A stretch of 64,000 bases of DNA, taken from positions 655,543 to 719,542 of the forward strand of contig NZ_QDFV01000001.1 in assembly GCF_003075395.1 (NCBI RefSeq), in the 5' to 3' direction. Each line of letters begins with the position of its first letter. The first letter of the stretch is position 1. Below the pieces are notes generated by a model. The model was given only the letters and a program-made list of their open reading frames with translations, did no database searches and was not told where the DNA came from. The stretch comes from Microbacterium sp. TPD7012 (GTDB taxonomy: Bacteria; Actinomycetota; Actinomycetes; Actinomycetales; Microbacteriaceae). Below are positions 51,666 through 59,943 of this stretch, one piece after another. Position numbers and translations under genes: made by a program.

Positions 51666-52496
51666 ATGTCACTGGCAGGCAAGACCATCCTGATGTCCGG
51701 CGGAAGCCGCGGCATCGGCCTCGCGATCGCGCTGCGTGCGGCACGAGACGGCGCGAACATCGCGATGCTGGCGAAGACCGACACCCCGCATCCGAAGCTC
51801 GAGGGCACGGTGCACAGCGCGGCCGAGCAGATCCGCGCCGCGGGAGGGCAGGCGCTGCCGATCGTCGGCGACGTGCGCGACGACGACGACATCACCGAGG
51901 CCGTCCTGAAGACGCAGGGCGAGTTCGGCGGCATCGACATCGTGATCAACAACGCCAGTGTGATCGACCTGTCGCGCTCGCTCGAGCTCGGCGCCAAGAA
52001 GTACGACCTCATGCAGGACGTCAATGTGCGCGGAACGTTCATGCTGTCGCGCGCCGCGGTCCCGATCCTCAAGGATGCCGAGAACCCGCACATCCTGTCG
52101 CTGTCGCCGCCCCTGAACCCGACGCCGAAGTGGCTCGGCGCGCACACCGGGTACACGCTGGCGAAGTTCGGCATGACGATGGTGACGCTCGGCCTGGCCG
52201 CGGAGTTCGCCCGTGACGGCATCGCCGCGAACACGCTCTGGCCGCGGACGACGATCGCCACCGCGGCGGTGCAGAACCTCCTCGGCGGCGACAAGGTCAT
52301 GGCGGCGAGCCGCACGGCCGACGTCTACGGGGATGCCGCCTACGCGGTGCTGCTCAAGCCCGCCGCGAGCTACACGGGCCAGACGCTCATCGTCGAGGAC
52401 GTGCTCGAGGCCGACGGCGTGACGGACTTCTCCGGCTACGCCGCGATCCCCGGGACGCCCGACTCGGCGCTGTTCCCGGACATCTTCCTCGACTGA
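51666..52496 (+). CDS. SDR oxidoreductase, HSDL2-like
   Basis: A 276-residue SDR. Its nucleotide motif SGGSRGIGLAIALRAARDGANIAMLAKT and the segment HPKLEGTVHSAAEQI are characteristic of the HSDL2/C-terminally trimmed SDR group. The catalytic pair is in HTGYTLAKFGM, and WPRTTIATAAVQNL follows. The physiological substrate is not known. It probably shares a transcript with the preceding SDR (GGAGC ribosome site before ATG). Confidence 0.88.
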   Translation: MSLAGKTILMSGGSRGIGLAIALRAARDGANIAMLAKTDTPHPKLEGTVHSAAEQIRAAGGQALPIVGDVRDDDDITEAVLKTQGEFGGIDIVINNASVIDLSRSLELGAKKYDLMQDVNVRGTFMLSRAAVPILKDAENPHILSLSPPLNPTPKWLGAHTGYTLAKFGMTMVTLGLAAEFARDGIAANTLWPRTTIATAAVQNLLGGDKVMAASRTADVYGDAAYAVLLKPAASYTGQTLIVEDVLEADGVTDFSGYAAIPGTPDSALFPDIFLD

Positions 52497-52502
52497 GCGG
52501 GC

Positions 52503-53252
52503 TCAGAACAGCAGGTAGACCGCACCCACGACGGTGAGAACGATCACGATGCGGTCGAACAGCCGCTGGTCCATGCGCTTCGCGAGACGGATGCCGGCGA
52601 GGGCGCCGATCACCACGAGCGGGGCGAGCACCGCGTCCATCAGCAGCACGGGCACGTGGAACAGGCCGAGTCCTGCGAGGAACGGCACCTTGACCAGGTT
52701 GATGATGGCGAAGAACCAGGCCGAGGTGCCGAGGAACACCTGCACGGGTGTCCGCGTCGCGAGGAAGTACATCGACATCACCGGTCCGCCTGCGTTGGCG
52801 ACCATCGTGGTGAAGCCGCCGAGCGTGCCGTAGACGCCGGACAGCAGGATGCCGCCGGGGGCGGGCGCCGCGGCATCCGCTCTGTCCTGCCGCCAGCGGC
52901 GCCACAGCGTGACGGCGATCATGAGGAGCAGGATCACGCCGATCGCGCGCCGCACGATGCCGTCGCCGGCGAGCGCGAAAAACGCGAAGCCGACCAGCAG
53001 CCCCGCGACGACGGCCGGCGCGAGGCGCAGCAGCGTCGGCCAGTGCGCGTGGCGGCGGTAGGCGATCAGCGCGAAGATGTCGCCGACCATGAGCAGGAGG
53101 AGCATCGCCGCCGTCGAGGTGCGGGCGGGCAGCACCGCCGCGAACAGGGCGATCGCGAGGATGTTGCCGCCGGGGATCGCGGTCTTCGAGATGCCGATCG
53201 TGATCGCGGCGACGCCGAGTGCCGCCCATGCCCACGGCTCGAGGCCGATCAT
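52503..53252 (-). CDS. TauE/SafE-family sulfite exporter-like membrane protein
   Basis: A 249-residue protein with about eight membrane helices of the TauE/SafE (DUF81) family. The two-halves signature is seen in GISKTAIPGGNILAIALFAAVLPARTSTAAMLLLLMVGDIFA and in GVYGTLGGFTTMVANAGGPVMSMYFL. It may export sulfite or organosulfonates, but many members are of unknown substrate. Its start overlaps the stop of the ankyrin lipoprotein gene by four bases, so the two are co-translated. Confidence 0.87.
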   Translation of the reverse strand: MIGLEPWAWAALGVAAITIGISKTAIPGGNILAIALFAAVLPARTSTAAMLLLLMVGDIFALIAYRRHAHWPTLLRLAPAVVAGLLVGFAFFALAGDGIVRRAIGVILLLMIAVTLWRRWRQDRADAAAPAPGGILLSGVYGTLGGFTTMVANAGGPVMSMYFLATRTPVQVFLGTSAWFFAIINLVKVPFLAGLGLFHVPVLLMDAVLAPLVVIGALAGIRLAKRMDQRLFDRIVIVLTVVGAVYLLF

Positions 53253-53947
53253 CGGTCGATCTCGGCGACGATCGCGTCATAGCCGCGGCTCGCGGCGAGT
53301 TCGCGGGGCAGGACGCCGTCGCCGTCGGGGATCGTCACGTCGGCACCGCCGTCGATCAGTGCGCGCACCACGTCGACGTAGGCGCCGGACCCGTCGCCGA
53401 GCACGATCGCCTCGTGCAGCGCCGTCCAGTTGAGGTCGTTCACGTGGTTCGGGTCGACGCCCGCCTCCAGCAGGATCCGCACGGTGGCGAGCAGGCCGCG
53501 CTCGGATGCCGGGATCAGCGCCGTGCCGCCGAAGCGGTTCGTGCTCGTCAGGTCGGCGCCGTTGTCGAGGGTGAGGCGCAGGATCTCGTCGTGACCGCGG
53601 GCCCCCGCGTAGAGGTAGGCCGAGTCCTGGATGTCGTCCTTCGCGTTCACGTCGGCGCCCGCTTCGATGAGCACGCTCGCGGCATCGACGCTGTTCGCCT
53701 TGGTCGCGATCACGAGCGCCGTCATCCCGCCCTCACCCCGTGCCTCGATGTCGGCGCCGGCGTCGAGCGCCTTCGCGACGGCGTCGGCATCGCCCGTGCC
53801 GACGGCATCGAGCAGGTCACGGGTGGCTTCGGACACGGAGGACTCCTCAGACGGCGGCGGCGTTTCGGCGGAGGCGGTGCACGCCGTGGCGGCCAGGGCC
53901 GTGCTCGCCGCGATGGTCGCAGCGAGCAGCATCCGTCTCGTTCTCAT
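53249..53947 (-). CDS. Ankyrin-repeat lipoprotein
   Basis: A 232-residue secreted protein. A basic N-terminus and hydrophobic stretch (MRTRRMLLAATIAASTALAATAC) end in a lipobox-like AATAC, so Cys23 is probably lipidated. The mature part has about five ankyrin repeats (for example DAVAKALDAGADIEARGEGGMTALVIATKANSVDAASVLIEAGADVNAKDD and DPNHVNDLNWTALHEAI). It probably stays on the outer face of the membrane and mediates protein contacts. It is translationally coupled to the TauE/SafE gene. ATG 53947 follows TATACC by six bases. Confidence 0.85.
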   Translation of the reverse strand: MRTRRMLLAATIAASTALAATACTASAETPPPSEESSVSEATRDLLDAVGTGDADAVAKALDAGADIEARGEGGMTALVIATKANSVDAASVLIEAGADVNAKDDIQDSAYLYAGARGHDEILRLTLDNGADLTSTNRFGGTALIPASERGLLATVRILLEAGVDPNHVNDLNWTALHEAIVLGDGSGAYVDVVRALIDGGADVTIPDGDGVLPRELAASRGYDAIVAEIDR

Positions 53948-53953
53948 CGTTCT

Positions 53954-53959
53954 GGTATA
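53954..53959 (-). promoter_or_regulatory. -10 box TATACC of the ankyrin lipoprotein operon, leaderless
   Basis: TATACC on the minus strand, six bases before the ATG. It is embedded in the palindrome TGGTATACCA (53953-53962). Confidence 0.5.
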
Positions 53960-54014
53960 CCAAACCAAGCTGAACGTGACCGAATGCGTCGCAGAGTGAC
54001 GGCGGCGGAGCGCG

Positions 54015-54653
54015 TCAGCCGCGGACGGCGGACAGCGCTGTCGCGAACCGTGCCGCGCGCTGCTCGATGTCCGTCCAGTCGGATGCCGCGATCGACGCGC
54101 CGTTCGCCAGATCGCCGCCGGCCCCGACCGCCACCGCACCCGCGGCGAACCATGCCGCGAGGTTGTCGGGGCTGACGCCGCCGGTGGGCATGAGGGGAGC
54201 GTCGGGGAACGGCCCGCGCAGCGCGCCGAGGTAGGAGGGGCCGCCGAGGGACGCCGGGAAGATCTTGACGACGTCGACGCCCAGCGCGAGTGTGCTCATG
54301 ACCTCGGTCGGGGTCATCGCGCCGGTCATCACGACACGGCCGGTGTCGAGCATGGTGCGGGTCAGGTCGGGGAGCGTGCCGGGACTCACGAGGAACTCGG
54401 CCCCGGCGTCGGCGGCGAGCGCCGCCTGCTCCGGAGTGGTCACGGTGCCGGCGCCGACGTAGGCGGCATCCCCGTGCCGGGCGATCAGCTCGCGGATCAC
54501 AGCCGGGGCATCGGGCGTCGAGAACGTGACCTCGATGCCCGTGACGCCGCCGCGGATGATCGCCTCGGACGCCTCCAGAGCGAGTTCGGGCGAGGGAGCG
54601 CGGAGCACGGCGAGGATGCCGGTGGTGCGGGCGCGGGCGAGACGGTCGGACAT
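54015..54653 (-). CDS. eda: KDPG/KHG aldolase
   Basis: A 212-residue class I aldolase that splits 2-keto-3-deoxy-6-phosphogluconate (Entner-Doudoroff or uronate breakdown). The Schiff-base lysine is in VVKIFPAS, the base Glu in GIEVTFSTPDA, and the phosphate-binding loop in LMPTGGVSPDN. No dehydratase or kinase gene of the pathway lies beside it. The ATG at 54653 is favoured by GAGGAGA seven bases upstream; a longer frame to 54695 lacks such a site. Confidence 0.92.
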   Translation of the reverse strand: MSDRLARARTTGILAVLRAPSPELALEASEAIIRGGVTGIEVTFSTPDAPAVIRELIARHGDAAYVGAGTVTTPEQAALAADAGAEFLVSPGTLPDLTRTMLDTGRVVMTGAMTPTEVMSTLALGVDVVKIFPASLGGPSYLGALRGPFPDAPLMPTGGVSPDNLAAWFAAGAVAVGAGGDLANGASIAASDWTDIEQRAARFATALSAVRG

Positions 54654-54716
54654 CGGTTCTCCTCGGGGTGGGGTGCCCCCATTCTCGCGGAACACAACCT
54701 GTAATTACAAGTTGTC

Positions 54717-55277
54717 TCAGTGTGTGCGGCCGGGAACCCAGGCGTCGATCAGGAGCTTGGACTCCTTGAGCCCGAGGCCGGTGTGCTCGCGAAGCACCTT
54801 GATCGCGACGATCCGCTGATCACCGGCGACCAGCTTGTCGATGTCGGAGGCGACGGGTGCCGGCAGCGACGCGCGCACCGAGGCGGGCGTGTGCGCCGCC
54901 GGAGCGATCGAGGAGTACGCGGCGGTGGCGTTCGAACGGGCAGCGAGGTGCGGAGCCGTCGTGCTGATGGACCAGTGCTCGACGCGGTCCTTCGCTTCCT
55001 TCAGGCCGACGCCCGTGACGTCGCGGAACAGCTTGATGGCGTGGATCTTCTGCCCTGCCGCGATGAGCCGGTCGATCTCGGCGACGACCTGCGGGGTGAG
55101 ACCCGAGGCGGTCGTGGCGGCGGACGACGCGGGCAGCGAGCGTGCGGTCGTCGGCGAGGGCGTGAACACCTGGGGTTCGGGGAGCTTCGGTCGCATCCCT
55201 CGGAGCGCGGCGGACAGGATCACCACGACGACGACGAGGCCGACGACGATCCCGATGATCCAGACGATGGTGTCCAT
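54717..55277 (-). CDS. Membrane-anchored protein with two ribosomal L7/L12 C-terminal-like domains
   Basis: A 186-residue protein. Residues 4-24 form a membrane helix ([20 protein letters not shown]). Two copies of an L7/L12 C-terminal-like motif follow: [20 protein letters not shown] and [13 protein letters not shown] (68-100), then [20 protein letters not shown] and [12 protein letters not shown] (146-177). The IKxxRxxTGxGLKEAK core is that of L7/L12, the ribosomal domain that binds translation GTPases. Its role on a membrane tether is unknown. The ATG follows TAGACT by six bases. Confidence 0.83.
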   Translation of the reverse strand: MDTIVWIIGIVVGLVVVVVILSAALRGMRPKLPEPQVFTPSPTTARSLPASSAATTASGLTPQVVAEIDRLIAAGQKIHAIKLFRDVTGVGLKEAKDRVEHWSISTTAPHLAARSNATAAYSSIAPAAHTPASVRASLPAPVASDIDKLVAGDQRIVAIKVLREHTGLGLKESKLLIDAWVPGRTH

Positions 55278-55283
55278 GGGGTC

Positions 55284-55289
55284 AGTCTA
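55284..55289 (-). promoter_or_regulatory. -10 box TAGACT of the L7/L12-like gene, leaderless
   Basis: TAGACT on the minus strand, six bases before the ATG at 55277. Confidence 0.55.
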
Positions 55290-55335
55290 GGGACGCCCCG
55301 TCCCGCGCCCCAGGGCCTTCCCACCCGCCACCGCG

Positions 55336-55341
55336 TACCCT
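55336..55341 (+). promoter_or_regulatory. -10 box TACCCT of rlmN, leaderless
   Basis: TACCCT ends seven bases before the ATG at 55349. Confidence 0.5.
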
Positions 55342-55348
55342 TGTACCT

Positions 55349-56650
55349 ATGACCGACACTCCCCGCACGCGCGAGACGCGCCCCGCAGCATCCGCGTCCG
55401 CCCCGGAGGGTCGACCCGCTCAGGGCAAGGTCCGCTCCACGAAGCCCGCGCAGGTGCGTCCGGCGACCGAGGGCTGGACGCAGCAGAAGGATGCCGAGGG
55501 GCGTCCGCTCCTGCAGTTCGCGAGCCCGAAGCGGGGGAAGCCCCCCGTGCACCTCGCCGACCTCACCCCGGCCGAGCGGGCCGAGAAGGTCAAGGAGCTC
55601 GGGCTCCCCGGCTTCCGGGCGAAGCAGCTCTCCACGCACTACTTCCGGCACTACACGTCGGATCCCGCCGAGATGACCGACCTCCCCGCCGGCATCCGCG
55701 AGGATCTCGTCTCCGGGATGCTGCCGCCGCTGCTCACCGAGGTGCGCCGGCTCGAGACCGACCGCGGCGACACGATCAAGTTCCTCTGGCGCCTGCATGA
55801 CGGTGCGCTCGTCGAGTCGGTGCTCATGCGCTACCCCGGTCGCATCACGCTCTGCGTGTCGAGCCAGGCCGGCTGCGGCATGAACTGCCCGTTCTGCGCG
55901 ACCGGGCAGGCGGGCCTGACCCGCAACATGTCGACCGCGGAGATCATCGAGCAGATCGTGCGCGCGAACCGCCTGATCGCCGAGGGCGGTCTCGGCGGCA
56001 AGAAGGCGGACGACCACAGCATGGAGCGCGTCTCGAACATCGTCTTCATGGGCATGGGTGAGCCGCTCGCCAACTACAAGCGCGTCATGGATGCCGTGCG
56101 ATCGATGGTGGCCCCGCAGCCCGACGGCCTGGGCATGAGCGCTCGCGGCATCACGGTGTCGACGGTCGGGCTCGTGCCGGCGATCAAGAAGCTCGCCGAC
56201 GAGGGCATCCCCGTCACCTTCGCGCTGTCGCTGCACGCGCCCGACGACCACCTGCGCGACGAGCTCATCCCGGTGAACTCCCGGTGGAAGGTCGACGAGG
56301 CGCTCGACGCCGCGTACGACTACTACGCGAAGACCGGTCGCCGCGTCTCGATCGAGTACGCGCTGATCAAGGACATGAACGACCACGCCTGGCGCGCCGA
56401 CCTCCTCGCCGAGAAGCTCAACCAGCGCGGCCGCGGCTGGGTGCACGTGAACCCGATTCCGCTGAACCCGACGCCGGGGTCCATCTGGACCTCGTCGGAG
56501 ACCTCGGTGCAGAACGAGTTCGTGCGGCGCCTGAACGACGCCGGCATCCCGACCACCCTCCGCGACACCCGCGGCAAGGAGATCGACGGCGCCTGCGGTC
56601 AGCTGGTCGCGACGACGGAGGACGAGGCCGCCTCGGCCGCGATGGCCTGA
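55349..56650 (+). CDS. rlmN: Dual-specificity 23S rRNA/tRNA adenine-C2 methyltransferase RlmN
   Basis: A 433-residue radical-SAM enzyme that methylates A2503 of 23S rRNA (and A37 of some tRNAs). The cluster motif CGMNCPFC sits in [19 protein letters not shown], the SAM stretch [12 protein letters not shown] follows, and the resolving cysteine is in DGACGQL near the C-terminus. The N-terminal 70 residues are a Pro/Ala/Lys-rich extension not typical of RlmN. Its 3' end overlaps the opposite-strand quinone reductase gene by 52 bases. Confidence 0.95.
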   Translation: MTDTPRTRETRPAASASAPEGRPAQGKVRSTKPAQVRPATEGWTQQKDAEGRPLLQFASPKRGKPPVHLADLTPAERAEKVKELGLPGFRAKQLSTHYFRHYTSDPAEMTDLPAGIREDLVSGMLPPLLTEVRRLETDRGDTIKFLWRLHDGALVESVLMRYPGRITLCVSSQAGCGMNCPFCATGQAGLTRNMSTAEIIEQIVRANRLIAEGGLGGKKADDHSMERVSNIVFMGMGEPLANYKRVMDAVRSMVAPQPDGLGMSARGITVSTVGLVPAIKKLADEGIPVTFALSLHAPDDHLRDELIPVNSRWKVDEALDAAYDYYAKTGRRVSIEYALIKDMNDHAWRADLLAEKLNQRGRGWVHVNPIPLNPTPGSIWTSSETSVQNEFVRRLNDAGIPTTLRDTRGKEIDGACGQLVATTEDEAASAAMA

Positions 56651-57234
56651 CCTGCCCGACGCGGTTCCGCCGACCGGCGGGCGTCGCGGGCGCCGAGCTG
56701 CTCGGCGCGGTCGAGCCAGCGGGTGACGGTCGCCTCCTTCGCGTCCTTGACGCCGAGCATCCGGTGGGTGCGCACCGAGCGGATGCCGCACAGGCGCATC
56801 GTGTTGCGCGCGACGTGCGTCTGCGCGGGGAGACCGGTCAACGGCGCCGCGAACCACGGGGTGTCGGCGAGCAGGAGCAGGCGCCCGCGGCGTGCGGGCA
56901 GCAGGCCCTCGGGGAGTCCGAGCTTCGTGTAGCGGTACTCCTGCTGCGGAAGAAGAGCCCGGTCGAAGAAGCCCTTCAGCACGGCGGGCACCGACCCCCA
57001 CCACAGGGGCGTGGTCACCACCACGGTGTGCGCCTCGCTCAGCGCTCGCTTGGCCTCGACGAGGTCCGGCTCGAGCGTCATCCGCTCGCGGTATCCGAAA
57101 CGCAGATGCGGATCGAAGTCGAGGTCGCGCAGCGCGAGCACGCGGGCGTCGCCGTGCCCTGCGGCATAGCGCTGCGCGAGCGCGGCGGTCAGAGAGCGGG
57201 CGTCGGGGTGGCCGTCGATCACGAGAGCGGGCAT
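56599..57234 (-). CDS. NAD(P)H quinone oxidoreductase-like flavodoxin-fold protein
   Basis: A 211-residue flavodoxin-fold protein of the KefF/NQO1 group: [24 protein letters not shown] at the start, [23 protein letters not shown] for the FMN site, and [14 protein letters not shown]. It would reduce quinones or similar compounds with NAD(P)H. It is divergent from a TetR regulator with a long dyad between, and so is probably its target. The Ala/Ser-rich C-terminal 20 residues lie over the end of rlmN. AGGAA precedes the ATG. Confidence 0.87.
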   Translation of the reverse strand: MPALVIDGHPDARSLTAALAQRYAAGHGDARVLALRDLDFDPHLRFGYRERMTLEPDLVEAKRALSEAHTVVVTTPLWWGSVPAVLKGFFDRALLPQQEYRYTKLGLPEGLLPARRGRLLLLADTPWFAAPLTGLPAQTHVARNTMRLCGIRSVRTHRMLGVKDAKEATVTRWLDRAEQLGARDARRSAEPRRAGQAIAAEAASSSVVATS

Positions 57235-57245
57235 GGCTGCGTTCC

Positions 57246-57284
57246 TATCTGGACAGTGTCAAGCTGATGGACACTGTCAAGATA
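57246..57284. promoter_or_regulatory. TetR operator: two GACAnTGTC dyads in a 15-bp inverted repeat
   Basis: Arms 57246-57260 and 57270-57284 match at 14 of 15 bases around a nine-base spacer. Each arm also holds a short dyad (GACAGTGTC at 57252-57260, GACACTGTC at 57270-57278). The element fills the gap between the quinone reductase and TetR genes. Confidence 0.65.
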
Positions 57285-57300
57285 GGAGACAATGTTGCTC

Positions 57301-57879
57301 ATGTCAAGTTCGAAGGACGGCTACCACCACGGCGATCTCGCCCGCGCGCTCGAGGATGCCGCGATGCAGCTGCTGGAGCGGATGCCGGCCGCGGAGATCA
57401 GCCTGCGCGAGGTCGCGCGCGCGGCGAACGTCAGCCACAACGCTCCGTATCACCACTTCGCCGATCGGCTCGGACTGCTGAAGGCCATCGCCGAGCGCAG
57501 CATGGCCGACCTGCTGGAGCAGGTGCGGGTCGCCTCGGTCGCGGCAGGCACCCCCCGAGAACGGCTCATCGAGGGTGGATCGGCGTACATCCGCTTCGCG
57601 GTCGAGCATCCGCACGCCTTCGACGCCGTCTACGATCCGACGGTCTGCGTCCCCGGATCGCCGACCGCCACCATGGCGCCGCTCATCCAGGGTCTCGAAG
57701 ACGTGCTGGCCGAGTCGGCCACCGCGGCAGGGCTCGACACCCCGGCTGATGGACTGGCGCTGTGGGGGCTGATCCACGGGCTGGGCACCCTCGCCGCCGC
57801 CGGCCACTTCACGCTCGACCACGCCATCGTCGCGCACGCCGCGACCGTCGACCGGCTCCTCGGACAGCCGAACCTGTGA
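57301..57879 (+). CDS. TetR/AcrR-family repressor
   Basis: A 192-residue regulator. The DNA-binding domain is KDGYHHGDLARALEDAAMQLLERMPAAEISLREVARAANVSHNAPYHHFADRLGLLKAIAERSM (about 5-68), followed by a TetR_C ligand domain (WHG-type: LWGLIHGLGTLAAAGHF). It probably controls the divergent quinone reductase gene and itself through the dyads upstream. ATG 57301 is preferred (AGGAG 12 bases upstream); an in-frame ATG at 57292 is possible. Confidence 0.87.
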   Translation: MSSSKDGYHHGDLARALEDAAMQLLERMPAAEISLREVARAANVSHNAPYHHFADRLGLLKAIAERSMADLLEQVRVASVAAGTPRERLIEGGSAYIRFAVEHPHAFDAVYDPTVCVPGSPTATMAPLIQGLEDVLAESATAAGLDTPADGLALWGLIHGLGTLAAAGHFTLDHAIVAHAATVDRLLGQPNL

Positions 57880-57923
57880 GTCGTTCAAAGCCTTCTTCCA
57901 CGGGATGCACAGGCGACCTTTCG

Positions 57924-57929
57924 TAGATT
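57924..57929 (+). promoter_or_regulatory. -10 box TAGATT of the DUF4407 gene, leaderless
   Basis: TAGATT ends six bases before the ATG at 57936. Confidence 0.55.
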
Positions 57930-57935
57930 GTCGGG

Positions 57936-59546
57936 ATGCCCTATTCCGCCCATCGACCGGGTCGCTACGACTCGCAGGGTCGGATCGTCCTCGACAGCGA
58001 CCCGAACGCCGAGACCGACGACTTCGACTTCCTGCGCGAGTTCGAGCCCACCGGCACCGACGACGTGACCCGCGAAGTGCCCGTCACCGCGCCTGCAGGG
58101 GAGACTACGGAGCAGTCGTCACCCGCTCCGAAGCCGGCGCGCAAGCCCCGGGTCCGCAAGCCGCGTCGCGCGCGCACGCCCGGTTCCCGCGCCAGGGCTC
58201 TGGCGATCCTCGGTGGTGCGGAGGGCGAGATCCTCGACCGCGTCCCCGGCGAGACCCCGCGCTTCGTGCAGATGTTCTTCGTGCTCGCCGGGACCGCACT
58301 GGTCTCGGCGATCTCCATGCTGTTCGCCTTGACCACCGGCGTTCAGGCGGCGATGTGGCTGGCCGTGCCGCTCGCGCTCGTGTGGGCGCTCATCATCTTC
58401 AACCTCGACCGGTTCCTGACGTCGACCATGGCGTCGACCCGGAACGTCTGGAAGCTCATCGGCCTCGCGATCCCGCGAGTGATCATGGCCGCGATCATCG
58501 GCTTCGTGGTCGCCGAGCCGCTGGTGCTGCAGATCTTCCACAACGACATCGCACGCGAGGTCGCCTCGACCAACATCACGCAGTCGCAGTCCGACCAGGA
58601 GGCCCTCGAGTCGGGGCCGGAGAAGATCGCTCTGGACGCTGCATCCGACCGCGTCGCCGAGCTGGAGAACCAGGCCGCGACCGGAATCGTCGCCGGCACG
58701 GATTCGTCCTCGGCGACCGAATCCGCCGCGCAGGCGACGGTCGACGACCTCACCGCCAAGATGACCGCGCAGCAGGCGGTCATCGATCAGGCCCGCCTGC
58801 TGTACCAGTGCGAGCTCACCGGTGAAGGCGCGGGCACGGTCCCCGGCTGCACCGGAGTCAACGGTGAGGGCGCGAGCTCGGATGCCGCCGAGGCGCAGCT
58901 CGCCGAGGCGCAGCAGACCTACGACGCGCTGGCTGCGCAGCTGCGCACGGCGAACGACGAGCTCGCCGCCGCCGGCACGTCCGCCAAGGAGAACACCTCG
59001 GCGTCGGAGTCGCAGAACCGCGAGCAGGCGCAGTCGCAGCTGCCCGGGGCGCGCGACACCTACGACCAGGCTCTCGCCGCATACAACGCGCGGGCGGATG
59101 CCGTGGCGCAGGGCAACGCGGGAGCTGTCGGACTGCTGAGCCAGATCAGCGGACTCAACCGGCTGAGCGAGAAGGAGCCGACGATCCTGTGGGCGCACAT
59201 CCTGATCGCGGCGCTGTTCTTCATGATCGAGCTGCTGCCCGTGCTGGTGAAGGTCCTCACGAGCTACGGGGACCCGAACCTCTATGAGAAGGCGGCGGCC
59301 ATCCGCAAGCAGGTCGCGCTCGACAAGGTGACGGCCGAGGGCTTCCGCGACCGCGCCGAGATCGTGACTACGCAGTCGCAGGGGATGCAGGCGGATGCCG
59401 CCGGCTCCGGCGAACCGCAGACCCGCGCCGAGCGCCGCGAGGCGGCCGAGGCGGCCGAGGCGCAGGAGCGCGAACGGGCCGAGAAGCGCGCGCAGGCGCA
59501 GACCCTCGACGAGCAGGAGCAGCTGGTCCGTCCGACAGTCGGCTGA
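57936..59546 (+). CDS. DUF4407 membrane protein with periplasmic-side coiled coil
   Basis: A 536-residue protein of the DUF4407 family. A disordered, basic N-terminal arm (1-90) precedes helices at about 107-130, 133-152 and 175-198. A roughly 220-residue Gln/Ala/Glu-rich coiled-coil region with two Cys (in LLYQCELTGEG and VPGCTGV) follows outside. A final helix (WAHILIAALFFMIELLPVLVKVL, about 410) leads to a charged cytoplasmic tail rich in Arg, Glu and Ala. Function is unknown. It ends at a ten-base hairpin. Confidence 0.87.
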   Translation: MPYSAHRPGRYDSQGRIVLDSDPNAETDDFDFLREFEPTGTDDVTREVPVTAPAGETTEQSSPAPKPARKPRVRKPRRARTPGSRARALAILGGAEGEILDRVPGETPRFVQMFFVLAGTALVSAISMLFALTTGVQAAMWLAVPLALVWALIIFNLDRFLTSTMASTRNVWKLIGLAIPRVIMAAIIGFVVAEPLVLQIFHNDIAREVASTNITQSQSDQEALESGPEKIALDAASDRVAELENQAATGIVAGTDSSSATESAAQATVDDLTAKMTAQQAVIDQARLLYQCELTGEGAGTVPGCTGVNGEGASSDAAEAQLAEAQQTYDALAAQLRTANDELAAAGTSAKENTSASESQNREQAQSQLPGARDTYDQALAAYNARADAVAQGNAGAVGLLSQISGLNRLSEKEPTILWAHILIAALFFMIELLPVLVKVLTSYGDPNLYEKAAAIRKQVALDKVTAEGFRDRAEIVTTQSQGMQADAAGSGEPQTRAERREAAEAAEAQERERAEKRAQAQTLDEQEQLVRPTVG

Positions 59547-59567
59547 GCCGGCGAAGGCGGCTCAGCC
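59541..59567. terminator. Bidirectional hairpin, 10-bp perfect stem
   Basis: GGCTGAGCCG at 59541-59550 pairs with CGGCTCAGCC at 59558-59567 around a seven-base loop. It covers the DUF4407 stop and faces the end of the small minus-strand gene. Confidence 0.6.
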
Positions 59568-59603
59568 GTGCCGGGAGCACAGGAACCGCAGGCGAGCGGG
59601 CTC

Positions 59604-59924
59604 TCAGGCGAGCTGGAGAAGCCGCTCCTGCGTGGACGTGTTCGTGGAAGTCGGATCGGGGCTGCCGAGATCGCGGATGCGGATGCGGCGGATCGCCGGA
59701 TCGCCGATCACCGCGTCCGCGATGGATCGGATCAGGGCGACGGTCGACGGGCTGTGCGTCCAGCGCGCACCGGCGAGCTCCGCGTCGATCCGGGCGAGCG
59801 GGCCCCGGAGCGCCGGGTCGTGCTGACGGGAGTCCTCGCTGAGCCACTCCACGAGCGCGCCGATGGTCCAATCTGGGTCGATTGGACCGAGATCGGGTGA
59901 AGTGCTGGCGAAGAATGTGTCCAT
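59604..59924 (-). CDS. Small conserved-looking protein of unknown function
   Basis: A 106-residue soluble protein starting MDTFFASTSPDLGPIDPDWTIGALVEWLSEDSRQHDPALR. Third-position GC is high throughout, which supports it as a real gene. Helical segments are predicted around IGALVEWLSE and TVALIRSIADAVIG. No family is recognised. It is divergent from the MocR regulator with only 19 bases between the starts, and the MocR operator lies inside its first codons, so it is likely controlled by that protein. The tail (TSTNTSTQERLLQLA) is polar. Confidence 0.7.
   Translation of the reverse strand: MDTFFASTSPDLGPIDPDWTIGALVEWLSEDSRQHDPALRGPLARIDAELAGARWTHSPSTVALIRSIADAVIGDPAIRRIRIRDLGSPDPTSTNTSTQERLLQLA
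59865..59888. promoter_or_regulatory. MocR operator candidate GGTCCAATC-N6-GATTGGACC
   Basis: A perfect inverted repeat with nine-base arms (59865-59873 and 59880-59888). A third half-site (ATTGGTCCA) lies at 59923-59931, next to both divergent starts. Inverted plus extra repeats are typical of MocR/PdxR sites. Confidence 0.65.
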
Positions 59925-59943
59925 TGGTCCAGAATCGGGTCTC

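Noticed and set aside
59863..59943. Longer N-terminus for the MocR regulator starting at 59863
   Set aside because: It would place the perfect operator dyad inside the coding region and overlap the divergent small gene. The shorter start at 59944 gives a normal family length.
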